Source: Streptomyces flaveolus (GTDB taxonomy: Bacteria; Actinomycetota; Actinomycetes; Streptomycetales; Streptomycetaceae). From it: a stretch of 5,331 nt of DNA. How positions within the stretch are numbered: the first letter of the stretch is position 1; each line of letters opens with the position of its first letter. This document shows positions 1 to 5,096 of the stretch, in pieces. The translations under genes and the position numbers were made by a program. Below the pieces are notes generated by a model. That model saw only the letters and a list, made by a program, of their open reading frames with translations. It did not search any database and had not been told where the DNA came from. The DNA lies in NCBI RefSeq assembly GCF_000716535.1, contig NZ_JNWV01000093.1:1-5331 (forward strand), read 5' to 3'.

Positions 1-1
1 C

Positions 2-613
2 AAGAGCCTCCGCCTGGAGTCGGAATCCGGCAACGGCGGCAGCTCCGAACGCGGCGGCGACGGTGTCATCGCCGACTTCAACAAGGACGGCTACGGCGAC
101 ATCGCCGTCGGCACACCCCTCTACTCCAAGCACAAAGGCCGAGTCAGCGTCTGGTACGGCTCGTCCGCCGGCCCCTCCCGGAGCACCCGCCTCACCCAGT
201 CGACCAGTGGCGTCACCGGATCTCCCGAAAACCGGGACGAATTCGGCTCATCCATTTCTGCCGGTGACGTCAACGGCGACGGCTACGCGGATCTCGCAGT
301 CGGCGTGCCGGGCGAGGAGATCGATGACCACGACTACGCGGGCGGCGTGCACATCTTCAAGGGGCGGGCGGGCGGCCTGTCCGGTGCCGGCTCACAGTGG
401 TTCGCCCGCAACACCCGGGGTGTCCCGGGCGCGTTGACAGCCGACGAGCAGTTCGGTGGCCTGGTACGGCTGCGCGACACGGACGGTGACGGAAAGGCCG
501 ACCTGTACGTGAGCGGTGCCAGCGCTCTGCGGCTGCCCGGTTCAGCCGGCGGCATCACCACCGCGGGCGCGACGGAATACCACGCGGCACCCATCGACAG
601 CTTCCTGCAGTGA
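2..613 (+). CDS. FG-GAP repeat (integrin alpha-like beta-propeller) protein, C-terminal part
   Basis: The frame is open from the left edge to TGA at 611-613 (203 codons visible, N-terminus outside the window). Three FG-GAP-type calcium-loop motifs are spaced about 65-70 residues apart: DFNKDGYGD (visible residues 25-33), DVNGDGYAD (89-97) and DTDGDGKAD (159-167). The first two are followed by AVGTP and AVGVPGE, the third by the weaker LYVSG. FG signatures occur at EFGSS (about 80) and QFGGL (about 150). In this family each repeat forms a propeller blade and the D-x-D/N-x-D-G loops bind calcium. Streptomyces relatives are usually secreted proteins of several hundred residues, so this is perhaps the last third to half. 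The final blade is short and the tail ends in DSFLQ, so slight truncation is possible. The ligand is unknown. The family call is firm; extracellular location is inferred because the signal peptide is not visible. Confidence 0.9.
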   Translation, partial: KSLRLESESGNGGSSERGGDGVIADFNKDGYGDIAVGTPLYSKHKGRVSVWYGSSAGPSRSTRLTQSTSGVTGSPENRDEFGSSISAGDVNGDGYADLAVGVPGEEIDDHDYAGGVHIFKGRAGGLSGAGSQWFARNTRGVPGALTADEQFGGLVRLRDTDGDGKADLYVSGASALRLPGSAGGITTAGATEYHAAPIDSFLQ

Positions 614-639
614 TGTGGCGTAGCTGACTCGTATGGCTG

Positions 640-1400
640 CACCAGCTGCTCCCGGACCTCGCTGATCAACTGCTCGATCCGGGAGCGGAGCGTCCACCGT
701 GGCCCGCCACCGGGTGCCCGAGCCGCCCGACTGCTGGGCGGGCCGCCGTGACGCGCAACTGACCGGCCATCGTGGCGAGCTGCTGCTCCCGCCTCAGCCG
801 GCACGGATCGCCCCCGTCCCGGCGGCCCGGCCTTACGGCGGCGGGCGCGCACCAGCGCCCCCGTGAAGCCATGCGGCGGGCTGTCGTGGTCGGCGGCGAA
901 CTCAGGCCCCAGCCAGGCGCGGCCCACCCGCTCGCCCATCCGGCGGCAGAACACATCAGCGCCCCGCACCCGGGGCCGCGTCCCCCCGCTTGCCTGCCAG
1001 GCCAGCTCGGCCGTCTCCGGCCCCAGCAGCGCTGCGCCACCGCCACCACCTCCGGGAAGAAGGCCGCATCCCGGCCCAGGAGCCGCCACCATGCAAGCCG
1101 GGGACCCGCATTGCCGCCCTCCAGCCGGTGCGTGCGGCCGGATCTCCTCCCGCTCCCAGTGCAGGGCCTCATCCCACCACCGGGCCACGACCGCGTGCGC
1201 CAGGGTGAACACTCACCGCCCTCCGCCCCGCAACGCCCCGCACGGCGCGCCACACCCGCCCACCGCCGCTGCGCCACAGCCACCGGGACACCGCGCAGGT
1301 CGAGGTGTCCCAGCGGCTGGTCGGCGTCCGCGTCAGCGATGAGGATCAGCTCCCCGGCCAGTGGCACGATCCGACGCCCCTGCTGCCACAGCCCCCTCCA
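640..1400 (-). pseudogene. Multiply frameshifted relic of an unrecognised protein gene
   Basis: No single frame is convincing, but two minus-strand frames give protein-like sequence in strict alternation along the stretch: about 1400-1254 (frame A, includes RRIVPLAGELILIADADAD), 1212-1132 (frame B, AHAVVARWWDEALHWERE), 1130-1020 (A, AWWRLLGRDAAFFPEVVAVA), 1023-835 (B, FCRRMGERVGRAWLGPEF), 842-696 (A, RREQQLATMAGQLR) and 693-640 (B, TLRSRIEQLISEVREQL). The pieces abut end to end, which is expected of one gene of about 250 codons broken by some five indels. No start codon with a ribosome binding site and no proper stop is visible; the left end runs into the 3' flank of the FG-GAP gene. The tryptophan-rich middle (RWWDEALHW, LAWWRLLGRD) should be recognisable in an intact homologue, but I do not recognise the family. 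It lies just downstream of the Tpg-like tail on the same strand. Confidence 0.55.
648..686 (+). terminator. Candidate terminator hairpin after the FG-GAP gene
   Basis: Perfect 9-bp arms, GCTCCCGGA at 648-656 and TCCGGGAGC at 678-686, enclose a 21-nt loop. The hairpin starts 34 nt after the FG-GAP stop codon. There is no T tract, which is common for actinobacterial terminators. Caution: the same bases read as the end of the minus-strand relic, so the dyad may be accidental. Confidence 0.3.
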
Positions 1401-1437
1401 ATGCCCTTTCCCTGCTTCCTGTCTGTCGTGGGCCCGG

Positions 1438-1536
1438 TTACAGCCCGAATTCAAGGTCGATCAGGTCGGTGAGTTCGACTTCGAAGCCGTGGGCGCGGCG
1501 GCCCTTGTCGCGGAAGTAGACCGCCGCCGCCCGCTC
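1438..1536 (-). pseudogene. tpg: 3' remnant of a Tpg-like telomere terminal protein gene
   Basis: Reading leftwards from 1536, 32 codons end at TAA (1438-1440). The product ends VYFRDKGRRAHGFEVE followed by LTDLIDLEFGL. From memory of the family, Streptomyces terminal proteins (Tpg, about 185 residues, covalently capping the 5' ends of linear replicons) finish with a similar Y-F-x-D-x-G-R-R-A motif, an acidic L/V-E-V-E-F/L-T-D segment and a D-F-D/G-L end. Everything upstream is missing: the frame is closed by TAG at 1537-1539, and sequence beyond about 1520 reads instead as a helicase fragment on the other strand. With no DNA-binding domain or start, it cannot be functional. tpg normally lies beside tap near telomeres; no tap is visible here. 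The identification rests on a short C-terminal motif and should be tested by search. Confidence 0.55.
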
Positions 1537-2365
1537 CTACCGGGACCAGTACGGCCACCTGGACGTCCCCGCCGACTACACCGACCCCACCGGCTACCGG
1601 CTCGGCACCTTCATCACCACCATGCGCGACGCCGCGAAAGCCGGCCGCCTCGAGCCCGACTGGATCGCCGAGCTCGACGCGCTGGGCATGATCTGGGACA
1701 AGCACGACGCCGCCTGGCGCGCCCGGCTCGCCGCGGCCGCCGACTACCACCGCATGCACGGTCACCTCGCCGCGCCCGCCACCACCCCCGTCGGGGCCTG
1801 GCTCGCCGAACAACGCCACCTCGCCACCAAGGGCGCACTCGACGCCGCCCGCGCCGAGGCTCTCACCGCCCTCGCCGCCGACTGGCGCCTGCCGCACGGA
1901 GCGGACTGGCACCGCAAATACCACCTGCTGCGCGCCCACCTCGCCACCGGAGCCGACCCCGCCACCCTCACCCGCGACACCGCCCTGGCCGGGGTGAAGA
2001 TCGGTTCCTGGCTGGCCCGCCAGCTCACCGCCTGGCAAGCCCTCGCCGAGGGCCAGCAGCAGCTGATGACCGCCCTGGGCCTCACCCCGGAGACGAACCC
2101 GTTCGCCCCCGCGCGCCGTACCCGCCGCACCTCCGAGCAGACCGTGCAGCTGCTGGAGCTCTTCCTGCACCGCGAGGGCCGCGCCCCCGCCGCCCGCGAG
2201 AGCATCCGCGTCGACGGCGAGAGCGTCCGGATCGGCGCCTGGCTGGCCAAGGCCCGCACCAAGCACCGTGCCCGCCAGCTCCCCGAGACCCACGTACGCC
2301 TGGTGGCCGCCCTGTTCCAGGGGGACTGGACGGCCGAGGACGCCGTGCCGGCCGTCCTGGTGTAG
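1520..2365 (+). pseudogene. C-terminal fragment of a helicase with Helicase-associated (HA) domain repeats
   Basis: From just after an in-frame TAG (1517-1519) the frame is open for 281 codons to TAG at 2363-2365. It reads as four tandem HA-type (PF03457-like) repeats, roughly residues 1-59 (YRDQYGHLDVP ... LGTFITTMRDAAKAGRL ... LGMIW), 66-122 (YHRMHGHLAAP ... VGAWLAEQRHL), 130-187 (IGSWLARQLTAW) and a divergent one at 207-270 (REGRAPAARESI ... IGAWLAKARTKHRARQLP), ending EDAVPAVLV. HA repeats are thought to bind nucleic acid and lie C-terminal to DEAD/DEAH helicase cores in large Streptomyces proteins, including terminal helicases. The helicase core (Walker A, DEAH) is absent. The first ATG (1622, giving 247 residues) has no ribosome binding site and falls inside repeat 1, so expression is doubtful. 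The 5' break coincides with the Tpg-like remnant on the other strand. Confidence 0.75.
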
Positions 2366-2414
2366 GCCCCGCTGTGGTCGGGCACGGCAGGCATCGTTAC
2401 CTGCACCCCGTGAC

Positions 2415-2435
2415 CGCCGCCGACAGCAGGCGGCG
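2415..2435. terminator. Hairpin between convergent genes
   Basis: A perfect 7-bp stem, CGCCGCC (2415-2421) with GGCGGCG (2429-2435), encloses the 7-nt loop GACAGCA. It lies 50 bp past the helicase-fragment stop (+) and 86 bp past the pentapeptide-type gene stop (-), a natural place for a bidirectional terminator. There is no T run on either side. Confidence 0.4.
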
Positions 2436-2462
2436 ATGACGGCGTCGGTGCGCCCGGCCGGG

Positions 2463-2483
2463 GGCGTCAGCCGGGCGGACGCC
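2463..2483. terminator. Second hairpin in the convergent intergenic gap
   Basis: A perfect 6-bp stem, GGCGTC (2463-2468) with GACGCC (2478-2483), has a 9-nt loop. It is nearer the stop of the minus-strand gene (2521) and so the better candidate to end that transcript. The stem is short for a GC-rich background, so chance is possible. Confidence 0.3.
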
Positions 2484-2520
2484 GCAGGCGGTCAGGAACG
2501 TCACGGCCGGTAGCTCTGTG

Positions 2521-3708
2521 TCAGCCGGACCAACCTCGGGGCAGAAGGAGACTGGTCGGCATGGGCGATCTACGCGACGGAACCAGACCCGACGGTGCTG
2601 TACCGCGGGCTTGCCTGAAGTCGATCGTGCCGCTGGAGAACACTGCTTCTTTGAAGTCAACCGCACTGCCGGAGAAACTGGTCCCGTGGAAGTTGACCGT
2701 GCTGCCGGAGAACGTTGTCGAGTGGAAGCTGACCGTGCCGCCGGAGAACCTCCCCTCCTTGACCTTGACCGTGCCGCCGGAGAAGGCTGCTCCGTAGAAG
2801 TTGAGTACCCCGGCGCAGACCGTCAGCCTGTTGAAGTAGACCATGCTGCCGGAGAACGTCGCCTTGCCGAACTCGACGGTGCTGCCGGAGAAAGTTGCTC
2901 CCGAGAAGACGACTGCGCCGCCAGAGAACTTCGCCGCATTGAAGCTGACTTTGCCGCCGGAGAAGATCGTCCTGTGGAAGGCGACCTCACCGCCGGAGAA
3001 CGCCGCCTCATCGAAGCTGACTGTGCCGCCGGAGAATGTCGCTTCGGTGAAGTCCCCGCCGTCAAAGGTGGCGCCGGTGAAGTCGAAGTCGTGGCCTTGC
3101 CAAGAGTGGAGGTGCTCGGTTTCCAGACGGAGGTGGTCGCGGATGAGGCGGATGACGGTGTGCCGGACTTCGCGCAGAGCCAGGTAGTTGTGTCTGGCTT
3201 CCGCGTCGCCTGCCGGCAGGTCGGCCTCTGCGGTGTAGGGCAGGCGGAGGTAGGAGCACAGGACGTCGATGCAGGTTTGGCGTAACTCGCGGGTGGGGGC
3301 GTCGTCGGCGAGTCCGGCCAGGGCGTGCACACCGCCGAGACGCACGGCGGCTGAGGCGTGGCCCAGTTGACCCACGGCGGTGGTGAAGCGTTCGGTGTGC
3401 AGGCGGGTGGCCTCGCGCAGGGCGCCGTCCTCGTCCACGCGCTGCCGCCGGTAGGCCACGACCAGGGCGACCAGGGCACCAGCTCCCGCGACCACCCCGA
3501 AGGACAGTTTCACCAGGTCGAACAGCGTCGTGGAATCGATGCGATGTTCGGGCTTTAGCCCATGGACACTGAGCAGGTCCCAGCCGGTGTAGAACACTGC
3601 TGCGGCCACCACAATCGCCGCAGCGAAGGTCAGCGCGAGGACAGGGCCCACTGGCCACAGGCGCAGCCCCCGCCGCTCCGTCCGGCGCCGCGACGTACGC
3701 AATCCCAT
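2521..3708 (-). CDS. Membrane-anchored pentapeptide-type repeat protein, 395 aa
   Basis: An arginine-rich N-terminus (residues 1-16) precedes a membrane helix at about 18-42 (VLALTFAAAIVVAAAVFY), a short loop, and a second helix at about 64-86 (SFGVVAGAGALVALVVAY). Residues 90-205 form a soluble linker (RFTTAVGQLGHASAAVRLGG, CIDVLCSYLRLPY, VRHTVIRLIRDHLRLE, SWQGHDFDF) that I recognise from Streptomyces membrane-anchored pentapeptide-repeat proteins. Residues 223-366 are twelve exact 12-residue repeats, consensus A-x-F-S-G-G-x-V-x-F-x-x. The tail (APSGLVPS ... LLLPRGW) is typical of relatives. By the positive-inside rule both termini should be cytoplasmic. Such folds make elongated beta-helices used for protein contacts; no partner or activity is shown. 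The ATG is the first possible start, with an in-frame TGA three codons upstream, and the ribosome binding site is weak (GAACGGG). The gene stands alone, convergent with the helicase fragment, and appears intact. Confidence 0.88.
   Translation of the reverse strand: MGLRTSRRRTERRGLRLWPVGPVLALTFAAAIVVAAAVFYTGWDLLSVHGLKPEHRIDSTTLFDLVKLSFGVVAGAGALVALVVAYRRQRVDEDGALREATRLHTERFTTAVGQLGHASAAVRLGGVHALAGLADDAPTRELRQTCIDVLCSYLRLPYTAEADLPAGDAEARHNYLALREVRHTVIRLIRDHLRLETEHLHSWQGHDFDFTGATFDGGDFTEATFSGGTVSFDEAAFSGGEVAFHRTIFSGGKVSFNAAKFSGGAVVFSGATFSGSTVEFGKATFSGSMVYFNRLTVCAGVLNFYGAAFSGGTVKVKEGRFSGGTVSFHSTTFSGSTVNFHGTSFSGSAVDFKEAVFSSGTIDFRQARGTAPSGLVPSRRSPMPTSLLLPRGWSG
2611..3042 (-). repeat. Twelve tandem 36-bp coding repeats
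   Basis: Residues 223-366 of the pentapeptide-type protein are encoded by 12 consecutive 36-bp units without indels (432 bp). On the plus strand most units show a version of gccgccggagaa, the complement of TTC-TCC-GGC-GGC (F-S-G-G), every 36 bp. The seventh unit (residues 295-306, LTVCAGVLNFYG) has lost the F-S-G signature, and the eighth has V in place of the second F. The last unit begins with SSG. Units differ by many substitutions, so this is not a recent expansion, but the register is perfect. Confidence 0.9.
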
Positions 3709-4123
3709 ACCCGTTCAAGACTGCTACCGCGTTGTGATGGTTGCGGATAGCGTGCCCGCTCGCCGGACGCTCCCAGCGCACGCGGCTGTGGCGTGGCTGT
3801 TGGGCCTGCTTGCCTGCCTGGTCCCCCCTGTTCGAGGGGTACTGGAGGCCGAGGACGCCATGTCGGCCGTCCTGGTGTGTGCCCTGCCCCCGGTGGACTT
3901 CCCGCCCGGGGGATCCCATCCTGACGGCCGCTCTTTGGCCGCGTCTGAGCACCGCCGTCGATGACCACGGGCCAGTCCTCTCACAGCCTCGCGTCCGCTT
4001 GCCTCTACTGGCGGTAGAGATACGGAGCATGCGCGGTAGCTTCCGGTCATGCACGGCGCCGGTACCTGTCGGGGACGCGGTTGGTACGCGAGATGTGCGT
4101 TTGGGGTACGGCTGTGGGTGCAT
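3709..4123. other. Gap without an intact gene upstream of the pentapeptide-type gene
   Basis: I see no credible intact gene on either strand; the open frames are Arg/Pro/Gly-rich and lack ribosome binding sites. The gap holds the decayed helicase tail (3816-3880) and a 17-bp dyad, CTCTAC-N5-GTAGAG, at 4003-4019 that could be an operator or small hairpin. The promoter of the minus-strand gene starting at 3708 must lie within about 3720-3850, but I cannot pick convincing -10 and -35 boxes there. Confidence 0.5.
3816..3880 (+). pseudogene. Decayed second copy of the helicase 3' end
   Basis: Bases 3827-3878 match 2311-2363, the end of the HA-repeat helicase fragment, at 48 of 52 aligned positions plus one missing base. 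Short similarity (gcctggt) continues to 3816. In translation the pieces LFEGYW and EAEDAMSAVLV correspond to LFQGDW and TAEDAVPAVLV, but lie in different frames because of the missing base between 3846 and 3847. The stop codon is also lost: TGTAGG in the first copy is TGTGTG here. Further upstream, LPAHA at about 3767-3781 may echo LPETHV of the helicase, but the stretch between does not align. It is therefore a relic of a paralogous helicase end, in the same orientation as the first copy and on the far side of the pentapeptide-type gene. Confidence 0.7.
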
Positions 4124-4423
4124 CGGGCTTCGGGGCCCGGCGTGGGCCGGGCTCGCGCGGCCGTGGCCCGGTGCGCCACCGGGAAGCACGCAGTGCGCGA
4201 CGACGATCGGCAGAGGGGCCGGTGCAGTTTGCCGGCCCGCGTGCTGGCCGTGTGGTCGGTCGCACGGCGAGGAAGATGGACGTAGGGCTCCCGTTCCGTG
4301 TTACCCCCGAGCCGGGACGGGAGTCCGCTTTCGTGCGAGCGGCCGTGCGCAACCCTGCCCGGCCCTCCTGTGACCGGTCACGTACCCAGGCGCCTGCTCC
4401 GGCATCTGGAGCAGGCCCCTGGG
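4124..4423. other. Noncoding block dense in inverted repeats
   Basis: No gene is credible here, but stem-loops follow one another: CGGGC/GCCCG (4124-4139, 6-nt loop), CCCGGTG/CACCGGG (4167-4183, 7 bp, loop CGC), GCAC/GTGC (4186-4196, loop GCA), GGGCCGG/CCGGCCC (4216-4238, 7 bp, 9-nt loop), a 14-bp stem with two G-U pairs in plus-strand RNA (4285-4298 with 4313-4326, 14-nt loop), the palindrome GTGACCGGTCAC (4370-4381), and the terminator-like hairpin at 4385-4423. It could be a structured RNA, a 3'-end processing region, or remains of telomere-like foldback DNA. GC-rich sequence produces short dyads by chance; the 14-bp and the 9+6-bp stems are the ones unlikely to be accidental. Confidence 0.4.
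4385..4423 (-). terminator. Strong terminator hairpin for the DUF3761 gene
   Basis: A perfect 9-bp stem, GCCTGCTCC (4392-4400) with GGAGCAGGC (4408-4416), has a 7-nt loop. It is extended through one C/C mismatch by CCCAGG (4385-4390) with CCTGGG (4418-4423). It begins 27 bp past the stop codon of the minus-strand DUF3761 gene, a normal terminator position. As DNA it is symmetrical enough to act in both directions. There is no clear T tract. Confidence 0.75.
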
Positions 4424-4450
4424 CGGCCCCTGAGTGCGGTGGCGAGCAAG

Positions 4451-4720
4451 CTACTTGAACCAGTAGCGGACGCCGTGGTGGCGGGAGCAGGTGCCCTGAG
4501 AGTGCCGTGAGTAGGACAGCGAGGCGTCCTTGCACTTCGCGGTCTCGTACTTGTTCACGGGCTTCTTGTTGTGCGTCCAGCCGCACACCCCGGTGGTGTG
4601 GTGGACGCAATGGTGCGCGGTGTTGGTGGACGGCAGCGTCGCCGCGGACGCGGCCGGTGCGCTGAAGAAGACGCCCGCGACGGCGATGGCCATGGCTGAG
4701 GCGGCAAGACGAGCACGCAA
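4451..4720 (-). CDS. Small secreted DUF3761-family protein, 89 aa
   Basis: From TTG at 4720 the product starts MRARLAASAMAIAVAGVF and has a classical Sec signal peptide: arginines at 2 and 4, a hydrophobic core at about 5-20, and cleavage after A-S-A at residue 26. The mature part, about 63 residues, has four cysteines (38, 46, 63, 78), enough for two disulfides. Residues 61-87 (AKCKDASLSYSRHSQGTCS, then RHHGVRYW) match the DUF3761 pattern C-x-D-G-x-x-S-x-S-x-x-x-x-G-T-C-S-x-H-G-G-V-x-x-W, with D-A for D-G and H-H-G for H-G-G. The family's function is unknown. TTG is chosen because AAGGGAG sits 5 nt upstream; an in-frame TTG at 4744 would add eight residues before the signal peptide. Upstream, TAGAGT (4760-4755) could be a -10 box, but no good -35 is seen. 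A strong hairpin follows the stop. Confidence 0.88.
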   Translation of the reverse strand: MRARLAASAMAIAVAGVFFSAPAASAATLPSTNTAHHCVHHTTGVCGWTHNKKPVNKYETAKCKDASLSYSRHSQGTCSRHHGVRYWFK

Positions 4721-4725
4721 AAGGG

Positions 4726-4732
4726 CTCCCTT
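4726..4732 (-). promoter_or_regulatory. Ribosome binding site that decides the TTG start
   Basis: AAGGGAG on the minus strand (4732-4726) lies 5 nt before TTG at 4720. This is ideal spacing and favours 4720 over the alternative TTG at 4744 and the internal ATG at residue 10. Confidence 0.7.
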
Positions 4733-4744
4733 GAAGTCGAGCAA

Positions 4745-5093
4745 ATGCAGGGGGACTCTATCCGCCTTTCACCCGCGTATGAGGGCGTTTGGTCCTAAGC
4801 CATCGTGCGACGCCGAGCGGATACGGCGTGAGGCTCAGAGCGCGCGAGGGGCCTTCTCCCGTCCCAACCAGGTGCCGTTGGCTGGGCCCGGCCGCGGTCC
4901 GCGTGCGGGTCGGCTCTCAACAGGCTTGACACGGCGGACCGTTCAGCCACCTCCTGCCTCCCTGGCGGGCTGACCGTCGACTGAGACCCGTCCCGGCGTC
5001 AACGCCGGCTCACGCCGCCATGGCCCCGCGAAAACCGCTGCCCTACCGCCGACTGGCCTGCGAACATCGGGCAAGGGCTCAACCAGGCGAGGA
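4745..5093. other. Intergenic region between divergent genes
   Basis: About 350 bp with no credible gene. It should carry the promoter of the minus-strand DUF3761 gene and that of the plus-strand gene beginning at 5097. Visible elements are a compact dyad CCGGCG-TCAA-CGCCGG (4993-5008), a looser one ACGCCG-N8-CGGCGT (4810-4829), and an isolated TTGACA (4926-4931) without a -10 box at proper spacing. A 25-codon frame, ATG 5020 to TGA 5097, overlaps the next start by one base, but has no ribosome binding site and looks accidental. Confidence 0.45.
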
Positions 5094-5096
5094 ATG

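Noticed and set aside
1451..2293. 280-codon minus-strand open frame rich in Gly and Val
   Set aside because: Antisense shadow of the HA-repeat helicase fragment; no domain and no ribosome binding site.
772..2439. A 555-codon plus-strand open frame
   Set aside because: Its translation is Arg/Pro/His-rich low-complexity sequence that crosses the relic, the Tpg-like tail and the helicase frame; it is a GC-rich antisense/out-of-frame shadow.
2611..3042. Regular 36-bp repeats as a CRISPR array
   Set aside because: There are no distinct spacers; units are contiguous codon-phased repeats encoding a protein.
2518..3285. Plus-strand open frame with repeated VDRAAGE units
   Set aside because: It is the antisense reading of the 36-bp repeats of the pentapeptide-type gene; the minus frame has membrane helices and family motifs, and this one has none.
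4061..4109. GGTAC three times at exact 22-nt spacing (4061, 4083, 4105), iteron-like
   Set aside because: Only five bases are shared and the rest of each 22-mer differs; chance is a sufficient explanation.
3062..4189. 375-codon minus-strand open frame overlapping the pentapeptide-type gene start
   Set aside because: Low-complexity Arg/Pro/His composition in the overlap, with the true frame clearly the 395-aa protein.
4926..4931. Perfect TTGACA as a -35 box
   Set aside because: No TAnnnT-like -10 box at 16-19 bp on the plus strand, and no start codon nearby.
4530..4973. 147-codon plus-strand open frame over the DUF3761 gene
   Set aside because: Antisense to a gene with a signal peptide, ribosome binding site and known family motif; no support of its own.
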